This document shows, in pieces, positions 46,801-55,606 of a DNA stretch of 64,000 nt (positions are counted from its first letter, which is position 1; the number at the start of each line of letters is the position of its first letter). The translations under genes were made by a program, and so were the position numbers. This stretch comes from an uncultured Porphyromonadaceae bacterium. GTDB taxonomy: Bacteria; Bacteroidota; Bacteroidia; Bacteroidales; Muribaculaceae. Under the pieces are notes generated by a model. That model searched no databases, was not told the origin of the DNA, and worked only from the letters and a program-made list of their open reading frames with translations. Location of the stretch: contig URSD01000010.1 in the NCBI GenBank assembly GCA_900550395.1, forward strand, positions 1 to 64,000. The letters are read 5' to 3'.

Positions 46801-47252
46801 GCTCCCGGCGTGCCGCCCTGCTCTATGGCGCGCGCGGCGGCGCCGTTATCGGTCAGGAAGTAGTAGCCGGCGGTGGTGTAGGGGCTGGAGGTGACGGTGT
46901 AGCCGCCGTTGGCGTAGGTGAGCTCGTCGGGGCCTATGGCATAGAACGTTATGCCTCGGGCCGAGGTCTCGGTCTGCACCAGGGGCAGGTCGTCGATGTA
47001 GTTGGCGGCGGTGAGTGCGTCGGGGACGCGTCGGCCGCCGTAGCCGTAGACACGCACGCTCTCCGGCGAAGTGAAGCCCCAGCCGCGCAGCTGCGCCGGA
47101 GTGATGCGGTAGAGTCCGGTGGACGGGACGGATATTTTCACCCAGCGTCCCTCGGCGAGCACGGAGTGCGGTGCGTAGGTGTCGGCGGGCAGCGCCGTCA
47201 GGGTGATGACGGAGCAGAGCAGGCTTATGAGGAGAGTATATATTCGGGTCAT
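43836..47252 (-). CDS. porU: Type IX secretion sortase-like protein PorU (C25 family)
   Basis: 1138 residues from the ATG at 47252 (MTRIYTLLISLLCSVITLTALP signal). A long N-terminal region, then a C25/gingipain-like catalytic domain with the His in VWWNYIGHATNHSW and the Cys in PFIYAATCNFLRWDAAE, followed by beta domains and a C-terminal T9SS-type region (DLYCDANPARTT ... VSVYNMLGNPVWTRTE). PorU cleaves C-terminal signals of T9SS cargo on the cell surface. This supports a T9SS in the organism. It follows recQ by 47 bases; the 3' end is partly duplicated at 42712-42735. Confidence 0.88.
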   Translation of the reverse strand: MTRIYTLLISLLCSVITLTALPADTYAPHSVLAEGRWVKISVPSTGLYRITPAQLRGWGFTSPESVRVYGYGGRRVPDALTAANYIDDLPLVQTETSARGITFYAIGPDELTYANGGYTVTSSPYTTAGYYFLTDNGAAARAIEQGGTPGASSPATTFTEVLHHEVDRLSPGEAGPMLVGEDFRMTPRRTFNFDAPQRVQTEPLWLACSFVAVTPSAQSYVDLAVNGLELPRNSSSSVPTMSTSSYQHAMMTVARHTFTLDDAADRLNVYVSHASPSSAVYNAWLNYLTINYTRRLAMPAAGVLAFRSASSRLSLEGGAADGVSIWDVTDPLDIRSMSSAAEGSSAVWTNDYTGTRHYVAFRSEASLPAPTYVGSVANSDLHAHSGYDMVIFTTAATRDASERIADIHRSESDSLRVAVVNVDDVYNEFGSGAADVSALRKYLKMLYDRDAQNPAAAHRLGYVLLMGRATYDNRRLTADLKSYTGPLMPAWVNRNDSESLHDSFGYCTDDFIAMLEDGSGVDTGLDRISVAVGRMPVSSAREAATVVDKLKQYVDKSSRTPWKNAVVVLADDGDNEIHIKQADSLCHYLMETPGQQHIVSKIFTDAYPLVNGIYQSARDEMYRRLDEGAVWWNYIGHATNHSWTGEGMLTFSDINNLYLRNLPFIYAATCNFLRWDAAETSGGEMMWAERNGGCIGIISATRPVYITDNGYFTNAMGRAIGVRDASGRFLRAGDVYRRAKNDIRRGQTAPIADDKNRLRYVFCGDPALKLVTPSNLVRVDSIDGTPFNPDDQPTLAALQRARVSGHVEDPSGNLLADFSGTATIELYDAERSLTTAGNNEGDIYTFDTQGAKLLSVSAPVSAGRFTATLAMPANIADNFRPATLNMYACEDGAGTREAIGVSRDLYAYGVDETGVPDTTPPSIDRFQLNHSGFSSGDAVSTHTPMVLASVSDDVGINISSAGIGRQITLMMDSTVTYSDVALYYRPHADGTPGGTINYPMPDVAEGLHTLRLRVWDTSGNPAEQSIEFFAKADIAPQIFDLYCDANPARTTAGFYITHDAPDATVTVTVSVYNMLGNPVWTRTERGRSDMFTTTPIQWNLCDGTGRRVPRGIYVYRATISVDGETHSTASRRLAVTAY

Positions 47253-47299
47253 TGCGTGTACGGAACAAGTTAAATAATATAACGCGCGCGATGTGCGGT

Positions 47300-49198
47300 T
47301 TATTGTGTTGCAGGCCTGACGATGTTGCCGTCGAGGCGCAGGGTGCCGTCGTCGAGCATGGAGCGCAGGGCGTCGGCGGCTCGGTCGGGACGGGAGGGGC
47401 ATAGCTCCGGCAGGTCGCCGACGGCGAGGCCTCCGGGCGCGGCGGCGCGTCCGGCTATGGCGCGGCGCAGGTCGGTGTCGGCGCAGGTCGGCGCCGCGGC
47501 CCGTTCGCGGCAGAGGTCGCATTTGCCGCATGGCTCGCCGGGCTGCTGGCCGAAGTATTCCAGCATGATTCCGGTGCGGCAGCCTTGCGTGGCCGAGGCG
47601 AAGCGGAGCATCTGCTCGGTGCGGTGCTCGGCGCGCTCGCGGCGCAGGTCGTAGACTTCGGGCGAGAGCTGCACGTGGCGCGTCTCGATGCGGGCGTAGG
47701 GGAAGTAGACGTAGGGCGTTAGGCGCCGCGGCACGTAGTGCAGCACGTGCATGCGGCTCAGGGCGAGCATGGTGTCGTAGAAGGTGGTCTGCGACACGCC
47801 GGCCGCGGCTGCCAGACGCCCCTCGTCGATGCCCACATAGTCGGCGAATATGCCGGGGCAGTTGCGCAGAAGCACCATCAGCACGGCTTCCTGCACCGGC
47901 TCGAGCCGCAGGTCGTAGAACTCGTCGCGGCGCATCGTGGCAATCACACGTGCCTGCATGGCCTGCTCGTCGCTGTACTCGATGTAGCCGGCGCGACTCA
48001 GCAGGGCGAGGGCGTTGTGGGTCTGGCGCACGGGCAGCCGGCGGCGGTTGCAGAAGTCCCGGAGGTCAAGGTCGTAGACGCCCTCGAAGCCGCCGCCCAC
48101 GCTGATGTCGAGGCTGACGCACAGTTCCTCGTAGATGCGCGCCACGAACTCCTTGGGCGGGAACTGCTCGCTGATGCGCCGGCGCAGCACGCCGTTGTCG
48201 GCGGGGGCATAGAGCAGCACGGCGTAGGCCGGCGCTCCGTCGCGCCCCGCGCGTCCGGCTTCCTGGTAGTATTCCTCGAGGGTGGACGGCAGGTCGAAGT
48301 GCACCACCAGGCGCACGTCGGGTTTGTCGATGCCCATCCCGAAAGCGTTGGTCGCCACCATCACGCGCACGGCGCCCGTGCGCCATGCGTCCTGATTGGC
48401 CGTCTTCGTCATGGGGTCGAGTCCGGCATGGTAGGGCGCGGCGTCGATGCCCTCGCGCCGCAGCGTGGCGGCGAGCTCGACCGAGCGCTGCCGAGAGCGC
48501 ACGTAGACGATGGCGCAGCCCGATGTGTGGCTCAGCACGTGCAGCAGCATCTGCTCCTTGTGGGGCGTGCGGCGCACTATGAAGCTGAGGTTGGGGCGCG
48601 CGAAGCTGAGGGCGTGCAGGCGCGGGGAGCGCATGCCCAACTTGTCGGCGATGTCGGCCACCACGTCGGGCGTGGCCGAGGCCGTGAGCGCGAGCATGGG
48701 CGCATCCGGGAAAAGGGGACGCAGCTCGGCTATGTGCAGGTAGGAGGGACGGAAGTCGTAGCCCCACTGCGAGATGCAGTGCGCCTCGTCCACGACGATA
48801 AGGCTTACGTCCCACGAGCGCAGCTCCTGGAGGAAAGGCTTGCGGCGCAGCTTCTCGGGCGCCACGTACACTATGCGCGCGCGACCCAGGCGGGCGCTGT
48901 CGGCGGCGTAGCGCGCCTCGCGGCGGGTAAGGCCGGAGTGGAGGCATGCGGCGCGTATGCCGCGTGCCGCGAGATTGTCGGCCTGGTCCTTCATCAGCGA
49001 CACCAGGGGCGTCACCACGAGCGTGACGCCGGGCAGCATCATGGCCGGCACCTGGAAGGTGATGCTCTTGCCGCCGCCGGTGGGCAGCAGCCCGGTGACG
49101 TCGTGGCCGGCGAGTATGTCGGTCACGATTTCGCGCTGGCACGGACGGAAGCTGTCGTAGCCCCAGTAGCGTCGGAGTATGTCCTCCGGGGTGTCCAT
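47300..49198 (-). CDS. recQ: ATP-dependent DNA helicase RecQ, form without HRDC
   Basis: 632 residues. Walker A LLPTGGGKSITFQVPA, DEAH box VVDEAHCISQWGYDFRPSY, motif V/VI (VATNAFGMGIDKPDVRLVVHFDLP; EYYQEAGRAGRDG), a zinc-binding region (CGKCDLCRERAA) and a winged-helix domain. The C-terminus ends without an HRDC domain. It unwinds DNA in recombination repair. It lies 7 bases after recJ. Confidence 0.95.
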   Translation of the reverse strand: MDTPEDILRRYWGYDSFRPCQREIVTDILAGHDVTGLLPTGGGKSITFQVPAMMLPGVTLVVTPLVSLMKDQADNLAARGIRAACLHSGLTRREARYAADSARLGRARIVYVAPEKLRRKPFLQELRSWDVSLIVVDEAHCISQWGYDFRPSYLHIAELRPLFPDAPMLALTASATPDVVADIADKLGMRSPRLHALSFARPNLSFIVRRTPHKEQMLLHVLSHTSGCAIVYVRSRQRSVELAATLRREGIDAAPYHAGLDPMTKTANQDAWRTGAVRVMVATNAFGMGIDKPDVRLVVHFDLPSTLEEYYQEAGRAGRDGAPAYAVLLYAPADNGVLRRRISEQFPPKEFVARIYEELCVSLDISVGGGFEGVYDLDLRDFCNRRRLPVRQTHNALALLSRAGYIEYSDEQAMQARVIATMRRDEFYDLRLEPVQEAVLMVLLRNCPGIFADYVGIDEGRLAAAAGVSQTTFYDTMLALSRMHVLHYVPRRLTPYVYFPYARIETRHVQLSPEVYDLRRERAEHRTEQMLRFASATQGCRTGIMLEYFGQQPGEPCGKCDLCRERAAAPTCADTDLRRAIAGRAAAPGGLAVGDLPELCPSRPDRAADALRSMLDDGTLRLDGNIVRPATQ

Positions 49199-49205
49199 CG
49201 GGGTG

Positions 49206-50933
49206 TTACACCTGTGTGTTGATCTGCTTGACGAGCAGCTGGAGCGACGAGGTGGCGTTGCGGTGCTTGTTCTCCTCGATGGTGTAGCAGATGTTGAATG
49301 GCGCGCCGGAGCTGATGTGCTTGAAGTACGGCGCCATGTTGAAGGCTATGCCGTTGATTACCTTGCCGCTTGTGTCGTCCACGAGCTCAAGCTTTATGTG
49401 CTCCAGGTTCTTGCCCACGAGCTTGCTGGTGCCGAAGTCCTTAACGCGCATGGTGCAGAAGGTGGGCTTCTGGTTGCCGGGGCCGAAGGGGTTGAACAGG
49501 CGCAGCGTCGACACGAATTCCGGCGTTATCTGCGAGAAGTTGATTATCGCGTCGATGTTGACCTGCGGAGTGAGCTGCTCAGGCAGGATGTTGGCCGCCA
49601 CGTACTGCTCGAAGCGGCGCGCGAACTCGTCGATGTTCTCCACCTTCATCGACAGGCCCACGGCGTAGGCGTGGCCGCCGAAGTTCTCCAGGAGGTCGCG
49701 CACGGAGTCGACGGCCTTGTAGACGTCGAATCCCTGCACGGAGCGCGACGAGCCGGTGGCGAGCCCGTTGGCGAGGGTCAGCACCACGGCCGGCTTGTAG
49801 TACAGCTCGGTCAGGCGGGAGGCCACGATGCCTATGATGCCCTTGTGCCAGCTCTTGTTGTAGATGACGATGGAGCGCTTGGGCGAGTACATCTCGCCGC
49901 GCGACTCGAGTATGGAGTTGGCCTCCTCGGTGATCTGCTTGTCCAGCTCCTTGCGGTCCTTGTTGTACTGGTCGATGGCGAGAGCGAGCTCGGCGGCGTC
50001 CTTGGCGTTGCGGGCGGTGAGGAGCTCCACGGCCTCGCGGCCGCTCTGCATCCGGCCCGAGGCGTTGATGCGCGGTCCTATCTTGAAGATGACGTCGCTG
50101 ATGGTGATTTCCTTGCCGCCGAGGCCGCAGGTGCGGATGATGGCGCGCAGGCCCATGTTGGGGTTGCTGTTGAGGCGCTTGAGGCCGGCGTATGCCATGA
50201 CGCGGTTCTCGTCGACCATGGGCACGATGTCGGCGGCGATGCTGACGGCCACCAGGTCGAGCATGGCCTCGAGCTCGGCGGTGCCTATGCCGTTGCTGAT
50301 GCTGAAGGCCTGCATGAACTTGTAGCCTACGCCGCATCCGCTGAGGTGGGGGCAGGGGTAGGTGGAGCCTTCCAGCTTGGGGTTGAGGATGGCGGCGGCC
50401 GGCGGCAGCTCCTCGTCGGGCACGTGGTGGTCGCAGATGATGAAGTCGATGCCCAGCTCCTTGGCGTAGGCTATCTCCTCGTTGGCCTTGATGCCGCAGT
50501 CGAGGATGATGATAAGCTTCACGCCCTGCTCGGCGGCCAGGTCGATGGTGGGCTTGGAGATGCCGTAGCCCTCGTCGTAGCGCGTGGGGATGTAGTAGTC
50601 TATCTCGGAGTAGTAGTTCTGCAGGTAGCGGTACACGAGCGCCACGGCCGTCGTGCCGTCCACGTCGTAGTCTCCGTAGACCATTATTCGTTCTTTGGCC
50701 CCCATCGCTCTGTTGAGCCTGTCTACAGCCTTGTCCATGTCGGGCATGAGGAAGGGGTCGTGGAGGTCGCGCAGCGAAGGATGGAAAAATTTCTCAGCTT
50801 CGGCAACCGAACGAATGCCTCGCTGCACCAGCAGTTCGCTTACCGGCGAGACGGCGGCAAACCTTCGTGCGAGCTCTGCCTCGAGCTTCTGTTCTTCTGT
50901 AGTCAGGGGCAAGTAATTCCATTTACTTGTCAT
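49206..50933 (-). CDS. recJ: Single-stranded-DNA exonuclease RecJ
   Basis: 575 residues with the DHH-family motifs VYGDYDVDGTTAVAL, LIIILDCGIKANEEI, FIICDHHVPDEELPPA and the DHHA1 motif GGHAYAVGLSM (gly-gly-His), plus a C-terminal OB fold. It degrades 5' ends of ssDNA in repair and works with RecQ, with which it is cotranscribed here. Confidence 0.95.
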   Translation of the reverse strand: MTSKWNYLPLTTEEQKLEAELARRFAAVSPVSELLVQRGIRSVAEAEKFFHPSLRDLHDPFLMPDMDKAVDRLNRAMGAKERIMVYGDYDVDGTTAVALVYRYLQNYYSEIDYYIPTRYDEGYGISKPTIDLAAEQGVKLIIILDCGIKANEEIAYAKELGIDFIICDHHVPDEELPPAAAILNPKLEGSTYPCPHLSGCGVGYKFMQAFSISNGIGTAELEAMLDLVAVSIAADIVPMVDENRVMAYAGLKRLNSNPNMGLRAIIRTCGLGGKEITISDVIFKIGPRINASGRMQSGREAVELLTARNAKDAAELALAIDQYNKDRKELDKQITEEANSILESRGEMYSPKRSIVIYNKSWHKGIIGIVASRLTELYYKPAVVLTLANGLATGSSRSVQGFDVYKAVDSVRDLLENFGGHAYAVGLSMKVENIDEFARRFEQYVAANILPEQLTPQVNIDAIINFSQITPEFVSTLRLFNPFGPGNQKPTFCTMRVKDFGTSKLVGKNLEHIKLELVDDTSGKVINGIAFNMAPYFKHISSGAPFNICYTIEENKHRNATSSLQLLVKQINTQV

Positions 50934-51100
50934 TTATGTAGTGCTTATATTTGCAACCTGATAGTGCGGGCGAAGCGCACTGCGCGTACCCTCCGCATTC
51001 TGATGCAAAAATACGATTTTTTCATGATAACAGCCGGTGCGTTAATGAATATTAACGAAATGTGGGTTGATAGTTGATAGGGGATAGGTAAGAGGGTTGC

Positions 51101-51127
51101 GTATTCTCTAAACTCAGTTTTTTGTAT
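51101..51127 (+). repeat. 27-bp direct repeat upstream of the Fic gene, copy 1
   Basis: gtattctct ... gttttttgtat. The partner at 51163-51190 overlaps the start codon. Possible operator. Confidence 0.6.
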
Positions 51128-51155
51128 ATTTCGCGGTTATAATCGCAAAAATTTG

Positions 51156-51163
51156 TACCTTTG
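51156..51163 (+). promoter_or_regulatory. -7 box for the Fic gene
   Basis: TACCTTTG between the two direct repeats, with the last base shared with the second repeat. No clear -33. Confidence 0.5.
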
Positions 51164-51190
51164 TATTCTCTTAATCGTGATTTTTTGTAT
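51163..51190 (+). repeat. 28-bp direct repeat upstream of the Fic gene, copy 2
   Basis: gtattctct ... attttttgtat; it matches 51101-51127 at its two ends with variation in the middle. It overlaps the Fic ATG. Confidence 0.6.
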
Positions 51191-52676
51191 GGCAGTGAAA
51201 GTTGATACCCGGAAAGAGATTATCTTCGGTTCATCTGACCCGAACATTTCCCGTGTGCTTAGCAAAAGGGAAAAGGACGGTGAGTTGCGAAAGGTTGCCC
51301 CGCGCATATACACGACCAATCTCGTTGACAGTCTGGAAAATATCGTGCGACGCAACCTTATGGATATTCTTGTGTACCGGTATCCGGACGCTATCATAAG
51401 CCATCGCAGTGCCAAAGAAATGCGGCCTACCGCGACGGGTGATTTCTTCCTGACAAATTCAACGACAAGGAGAATTACCGACTTGCCCGGAATAATTCTC
51501 AACTTTGTAAAAGGGCCGAAAGCATCACCTCACGATATACCGTTCATGGGTATGCACATATCAGGTGAACATAGGTATATGCTTGAGAATATGCAGGTAT
51601 CAAGAAAGTCCGGTGATGAATCACGCGTTCTTCCCATCAGTGTGATTGAAAACAAACTCGAACAGATACTGCTGACCGGTGGAGAAGACCGGCTAAACGA
51701 ATATCGTGACGAATTGAGAGCCGTTGCCGAAGAGCTTGGGATGCAGAGCGAATTTGCAAAGATAAACAATATCATTTCTGCGCTACTCTCAACTCATGAT
51801 GCTAAAGTGTTGTCGACGGACTCTGCAAAAGCACGTGCCGCCGGCAATCCGTTTGACAGGACAAGGGTTGAACTTTTTGAAGTGCTTTTCGATGCGGTGA
51901 AGGACCGGTATTTCGTCATCCGCAACAATCGCAATACGGATGAGGAATCGTTCCGCCTTTTTTCATTCTTTGAGAGCTATTTTTCAAATTATATAGAGGG
52001 CACCGAGTTTGAAGTGGATGAAGCTAAAGCGATTGTTGACTCCGGTATTCCAATGCCACGGCGCGATGAAGACTCACACGACATTCTCGGAACATTCAAG
52101 GTGCTGTCAAACCGCGCCGAAATGATGAAGACGCCGACATCGCCAAAAGAGTTGTTTTCGATTCTTAGCCACAGACACAGCATCCTGCTTGAAGGACGGC
52201 CGCACATGAATCCCGGAATTTTCAAAACGAAAAACAATCGTGCCGGAATGACAGAGTTTGTGGACTATCAGCTTGTGAAAGGCACGCTCTCGCAGGGTTT
52301 CAAATACTATGCGGCCTTGACAGACCCGTTTGCGCGTGCGATATTCATGATGTTTATGATCAGCGAGGTGCATCCGTTCAATGACGGCAACGGTCGTGTC
52401 GCCCGCGTGATGATGAATGCCGAGCTGGTTCGTGCCGACCAGTCGCGTATAATTGTACCGACAGTATTCCGCGAAGACTACATTCTTGCATTGCGAAAGC
52501 TGACCCGCCACAAAGACCCGATGGCATATATCAACGTAATGACAAAACTCCACCAGTTCAGCGACAACCTGTACGGTACCGATTTTACCGAACTTAAAAA
52601 CTACCTTGCAGCCTGCAATGCCTACGAAGAACCTTCACGGGCGAAGCTACAGATCATAGATATAAACAGCCTCTGA
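51189..52676 (+). CDS. Fic-family AMPylase-like protein with AbiEi-like N-terminus
   Basis: 495 residues. The N-terminal ~180 residues (ISRVLSKREKDGELRKVAPRIY, SLENIVRRNLMDILVYRYPDAIISHRSA) resemble the AbiEi-type winged-helix antitoxin/DNA-binding module. The C-terminal Fic domain has HPFNDGNGRVARVMM (canonical HPFxxGNGR core) and an inhibitory helix motif SNYIEG ((S/T)xxxE(G/N)) at about residue 274, so it is probably a self-inhibited class II Fic protein. It transfers AMP or another nucleotide to a target protein. AT-richer than neighbours. Promoter region carries two direct repeats that the N-terminal domain might bind. Confidence 0.85.
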   Translation: MAVKVDTRKEIIFGSSDPNISRVLSKREKDGELRKVAPRIYTTNLVDSLENIVRRNLMDILVYRYPDAIISHRSAKEMRPTATGDFFLTNSTTRRITDLPGIILNFVKGPKASPHDIPFMGMHISGEHRYMLENMQVSRKSGDESRVLPISVIENKLEQILLTGGEDRLNEYRDELRAVAEELGMQSEFAKINNIISALLSTHDAKVLSTDSAKARAAGNPFDRTRVELFEVLFDAVKDRYFVIRNNRNTDEESFRLFSFFESYFSNYIEGTEFEVDEAKAIVDSGIPMPRRDEDSHDILGTFKVLSNRAEMMKTPTSPKELFSILSHRHSILLEGRPHMNPGIFKTKNNRAGMTEFVDYQLVKGTLSQGFKYYAALTDPFARAIFMMFMISEVHPFNDGNGRVARVMMNAELVRADQSRIIVPTVFREDYILALRKLTRHKDPMAYINVMTKLHQFSDNLYGTDFTELKNYLAACNAYEEPSRAKLQIIDINSL

Positions 52677-52695
52677 CTGCCGAAACGCATGCCGA

Positions 52696-52727
52696 TTTGT
52701 TTATCGGCCAAATATTCGTTACATTTG
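52696..52727 (+). promoter_or_regulatory. Consensus promoter of the seven-gene SGNH-to-TPR operon
   Basis: TTTG (52696-52699), 20 bases, TACATTTG (52720-52727): full consensus match. It is about 26 bases upstream of the ATG at 52754 and is the only promoter found before 63984. Confidence 0.8.
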
Positions 52728-52753
52728 CATTCAAAAGCAACATTATCATACTC

Positions 52754-53890
52754 ATGAAGCACATATTCATTTCGCTTGCAATGGCTTTTACGGCTCTGGC
52801 CGGTTTCGCAGCCGGGGAGGAGCCGTGGTACTACGTCGACGCGCAGGACCTGCGTGTCATCAATAAAGGCTGGGAAAACACGCTGCGCCCCTACACGCGC
52901 ATCCCCGCCACGCTGCAGGACAGCGTGCGCCCCGACCTGTGGGAGCGCTCGCAGTGCTCCAGCGGCATAGCGGTGCGCTTCGCCACCGACTCCAAGCGCA
53001 TAGGCGTGAAGTACGAGCTGCTCTGGAACACGCACATGATACACATGGCCGATACCGGCCTGAAAGGCACCGACCTGTACATCTTCGAGGGCGACTCGGT
53101 GTGGCGCCATGTCAACACCAACCGCCCTTATCTCAAAAACAAGGAGGACAAGACGGACAAGACCGTGGAGAGCACCTACGTGGAGAACCTTGACGGACGC
53201 ATGCACGAGTACATGATATACCTGCCGCTGTACGACGGCGTGGAGCGCCTGTGGGTCAAGGTGGACAGCGACGCCACCATCAACGCCGGCCGGCCGGGGC
53301 TTATCGACAAGGACACCAAAATCGTGGCCTACGGCACGAGCATTCTCCAGGGCGGATGCGCATCGCGCACGGGCATGGCTGCCACCAACATCCTCTCGCG
53401 CGAGCTGAACTGCGAGGTGGTGAACATCGGCATCAGCGGCGAGGGCAAGATGGACTTCTGCATGGCGCGCGCGATGGCCGAAATCCCCGACGCCGACATG
53501 TATCTGCTCGACCCGGTGCCCAACTGCACGGAGATGATGTGCGATACGCTCACCTACGACTTCGTCAACATCCTGCGCCGGGCGCGGCCCGAGGTGCCGA
53601 TAGTGATGGTGGAAGGTCCCATCTATCCCTATGCGCGCTACGACAGCCATTTCGGCAACTATCTGCCGCGCAAGAACGCCGCTTTCCGCCGCAACTACGA
53701 GCGCCTGAAGGCCGAGAATCCCGACAATCTCTACTATGTGGATTCGGAGGGACTTGACGGCGTGGAGGACGACGGCACCGTGGACGGCATACATCTTACC
53801 GACCTCGGCTTCCGCCATTACGCCGACAAACTGAAGCCGGTCCTGCAGAAAATACTTGATAAAAAGAAATGCGCCGCACAGCCGCACTGA
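52754..53890 (+). CDS. Secreted SGNH/GDSL hydrolase with N-terminal SGNH_N domain
   Basis: 378 residues. Signal peptide (MKHIFISLAMAFTALAGFAAG). An N-terminal beta-sandwich (YYVDAQDLRVINKGWENTL ... SGIAVRFATDSKRIGVKYELLW), then an SGNH-type catalytic domain with KIVAYGTSILQGGC (nucleophile Ser in the GTS motif), NIGISGEGKMD, and TVDGIHLTDLGFRHYA (catalytic Asp and His). Such enzymes deacetylate polysaccharides or similar esters. First gene of the operon; overlaps the next by 22 bases. Confidence 0.88.
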   Translation: MKHIFISLAMAFTALAGFAAGEEPWYYVDAQDLRVINKGWENTLRPYTRIPATLQDSVRPDLWERSQCSSGIAVRFATDSKRIGVKYELLWNTHMIHMADTGLKGTDLYIFEGDSVWRHVNTNRPYLKNKEDKTDKTVESTYVENLDGRMHEYMIYLPLYDGVERLWVKVDSDATINAGRPGLIDKDTKIVAYGTSILQGGCASRTGMAATNILSRELNCEVVNIGISGEGKMDFCMARAMAEIPDADMYLLDPVPNCTEMMCDTLTYDFVNILRRARPEVPIVMVEGPIYPYARYDSHFGNYLPRKNAAFRRNYERLKAENPDNLYYVDSEGLDGVEDDGTVDGIHLTDLGFRHYADKLKPVLQKILDKKKCAAQPH

Positions 53891-55605
53891 CAGCCGTTCT
53901 TCTGTTGCTCTGCGCCTGCAACAGGGATGAGGAGATAACAGCCGACGGGTTCGCACCGGTAATCACACTCACCGGCTGCGACGATTCGGGCACGTATTAC
54001 GTGCATCCGGGCGAATCGCTGACCATCGCGCCGGACTACGAGAATGTCCGTGGCGCCGAATACTCCTGGACTCTTGGGGGCGAGGTGGTCTGCCGCGAGC
54101 CGTCGTGGACGGCCATATGGCCCGAAACGGGATTCTATACCGTCACGCTCACCGTCAGTACCGATGCCGGGACCGCCCGCGAGCAGCTGTACGTGAGCGT
54201 GGCCGAGCTGCAGCCGCCGGTGTTCTGGCTGCCGCGGCCAGAGGGAGGCTTCCGTGTCGAGGCCGGCTGCGAGTTGCTGCTCGTGCCGCAGTTCCGCTAC
54301 GGCCGGCCGGCTGCCGACGCGATAGAGTGGAGCGTCGACGGACGCCGCGAGGCCACCGGCGGGGAATTCTCTTTCGTGCGCGACACGCCCGGCAGATACG
54401 CGGTGCGCGTGGAGGCCTCCAATGCCGACGGCACGTCGGCGCAGGAGATCACGGTAGAGGTGGTGGAGAGCATGCTCTCGGTAAGTTTCCCGCCTATGCT
54501 TCTGATGCAGCCCGGCAGCGGCGTGCATGTGGGCGCCGGACTTCCCGTGAGCCTTGTGCCGCTGACGTCCGGCTTCAGGTCGCCCGTGTTCGCATGGACT
54601 GTTGACGGAGCTCCCGCCGGGGTCGGCGATGCGCTGGTGTTCGTGCCTTCCGCTTCCTGCATCGTGGAGCTGACGGTAACGGAAACCGAAGGCCGGAACG
54701 AGGGGCGCTCGGCAAGCGCTTCAGTGGCAGTGGATGTTTCGCCTTTATCCGCGCGCAGGCCGGTGTCGGCCGGGTCGTCGCGGCGCCTTACAGCCGTGGC
54801 TGAATACATGCCTGCACCCGGACAGTTTGTTGACGAGAACGGCGACCTTGCCGGATCGGACCATGACGAAGCATGTATCCGTGCGCTGCGGACTATGCAG
54901 GCCGGTGGTTATGTGTCGCTGGGTGCATATGGCGGCTATATCGTGGCTGCTTTCGACCACAGCATAACGCCTTCCGGGGCTGCCTGGGACATAGCTGTAG
55001 GCGGCAACTCTTTCGTGGCGGCGGTGGGAAGCAGCAACGAGCCGGGCACGGTATGGGTGGCTCCGGATGCCAACGGCAACGGCGAGCCCGACGACGAATG
55101 GTATGTGCTGCGCGGCTCCGACATGGCCGACCGCCCCCGGACGCAGATGCTCGATGTGACGTATTACAGACCCGATGTGCCGCAGACCGATGTGCCGTGG
55201 ACTGCTTCCGACGGTCGCCGCGGCACGGTGGATTACCTGCCGGAGTTTCACGACCAGCCGTGCTACTATCCGGCATGGGCGCCCGACTGCTATACGCTGC
55301 GCGGCATCTCGCTGCCTGCGCGCAATTATCCCGAAGGAGGGACCTGGACGTTGCCTGCCGCGGCATGGGGCTATGCCGACAATGCCGGCAGCGACTCGTT
55401 TGAGCTGCTGCCTCCGGCCGGCCACGGCGGACTGTATACCGGCCTGCGGATAGAGAACGCGGTGGCGGCCGACGGCACCCCCGTGAAGCTCCCGTTTGTC
55501 GACTTCGTGATGGTGCGCTCCGCTACGGTGGGCAAGAGTGGATGGCTGGGAGAGATATCTACCGAAGTTACTGATGTCGTGGACTATTCAATGATTGATA
55601 ATTGA
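53869..55605 (+). CDS. PKD-domain surface lipoprotein
   Basis: 578 residues. Lipoprotein signal with Cys at residue 17 (MRRTAALTAVLLLLCACNRD). Three PKD/Ig-like domains (TGCDDSGTYYVHPGESLTIAPDYENVRGAEYSWTLGG; GYRVEAGCELLLVPQF-type; SFPPMLLMQPGSGVHVGAGLPVSL), then a C-terminal domain with AAWDIAVGGNSFVAAVGSSNEPGTVWVAPDANGNGEPDDEW, rich in Asp/Asn as in Ca-binding surface domains. It is likely an outer-membrane lipoprotein that captures the ligand for the importer encoded next. Two bases from the next ATG. Confidence 0.78.
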   Translation: MRRTAALTAVLLLLCACNRDEEITADGFAPVITLTGCDDSGTYYVHPGESLTIAPDYENVRGAEYSWTLGGEVVCREPSWTAIWPETGFYTVTLTVSTDAGTAREQLYVSVAELQPPVFWLPRPEGGFRVEAGCELLLVPQFRYGRPAADAIEWSVDGRREATGGEFSFVRDTPGRYAVRVEASNADGTSAQEITVEVVESMLSVSFPPMLLMQPGSGVHVGAGLPVSLVPLTSGFRSPVFAWTVDGAPAGVGDALVFVPSASCIVELTVTETEGRNEGRSASASVAVDVSPLSARRPVSAGSSRRLTAVAEYMPAPGQFVDENGDLAGSDHDEACIRALRTMQAGGYVSLGAYGGYIVAAFDHSITPSGAAWDIAVGGNSFVAAVGSSNEPGTVWVAPDANGNGEPDDEWYVLRGSDMADRPRTQMLDVTYYRPDVPQTDVPWTASDGRRGTVDYLPEFHDQPCYYPAWAPDCYTLRGISLPARNYPEGGTWTLPAAAWGYADNAGSDSFELLPPAGHGGLYTGLRIENAVAADGTPVKLPFVDFVMVRSATVGKSGWLGEISTEVTDVVDYSMIDN

Positions 55606-55606
55606 T

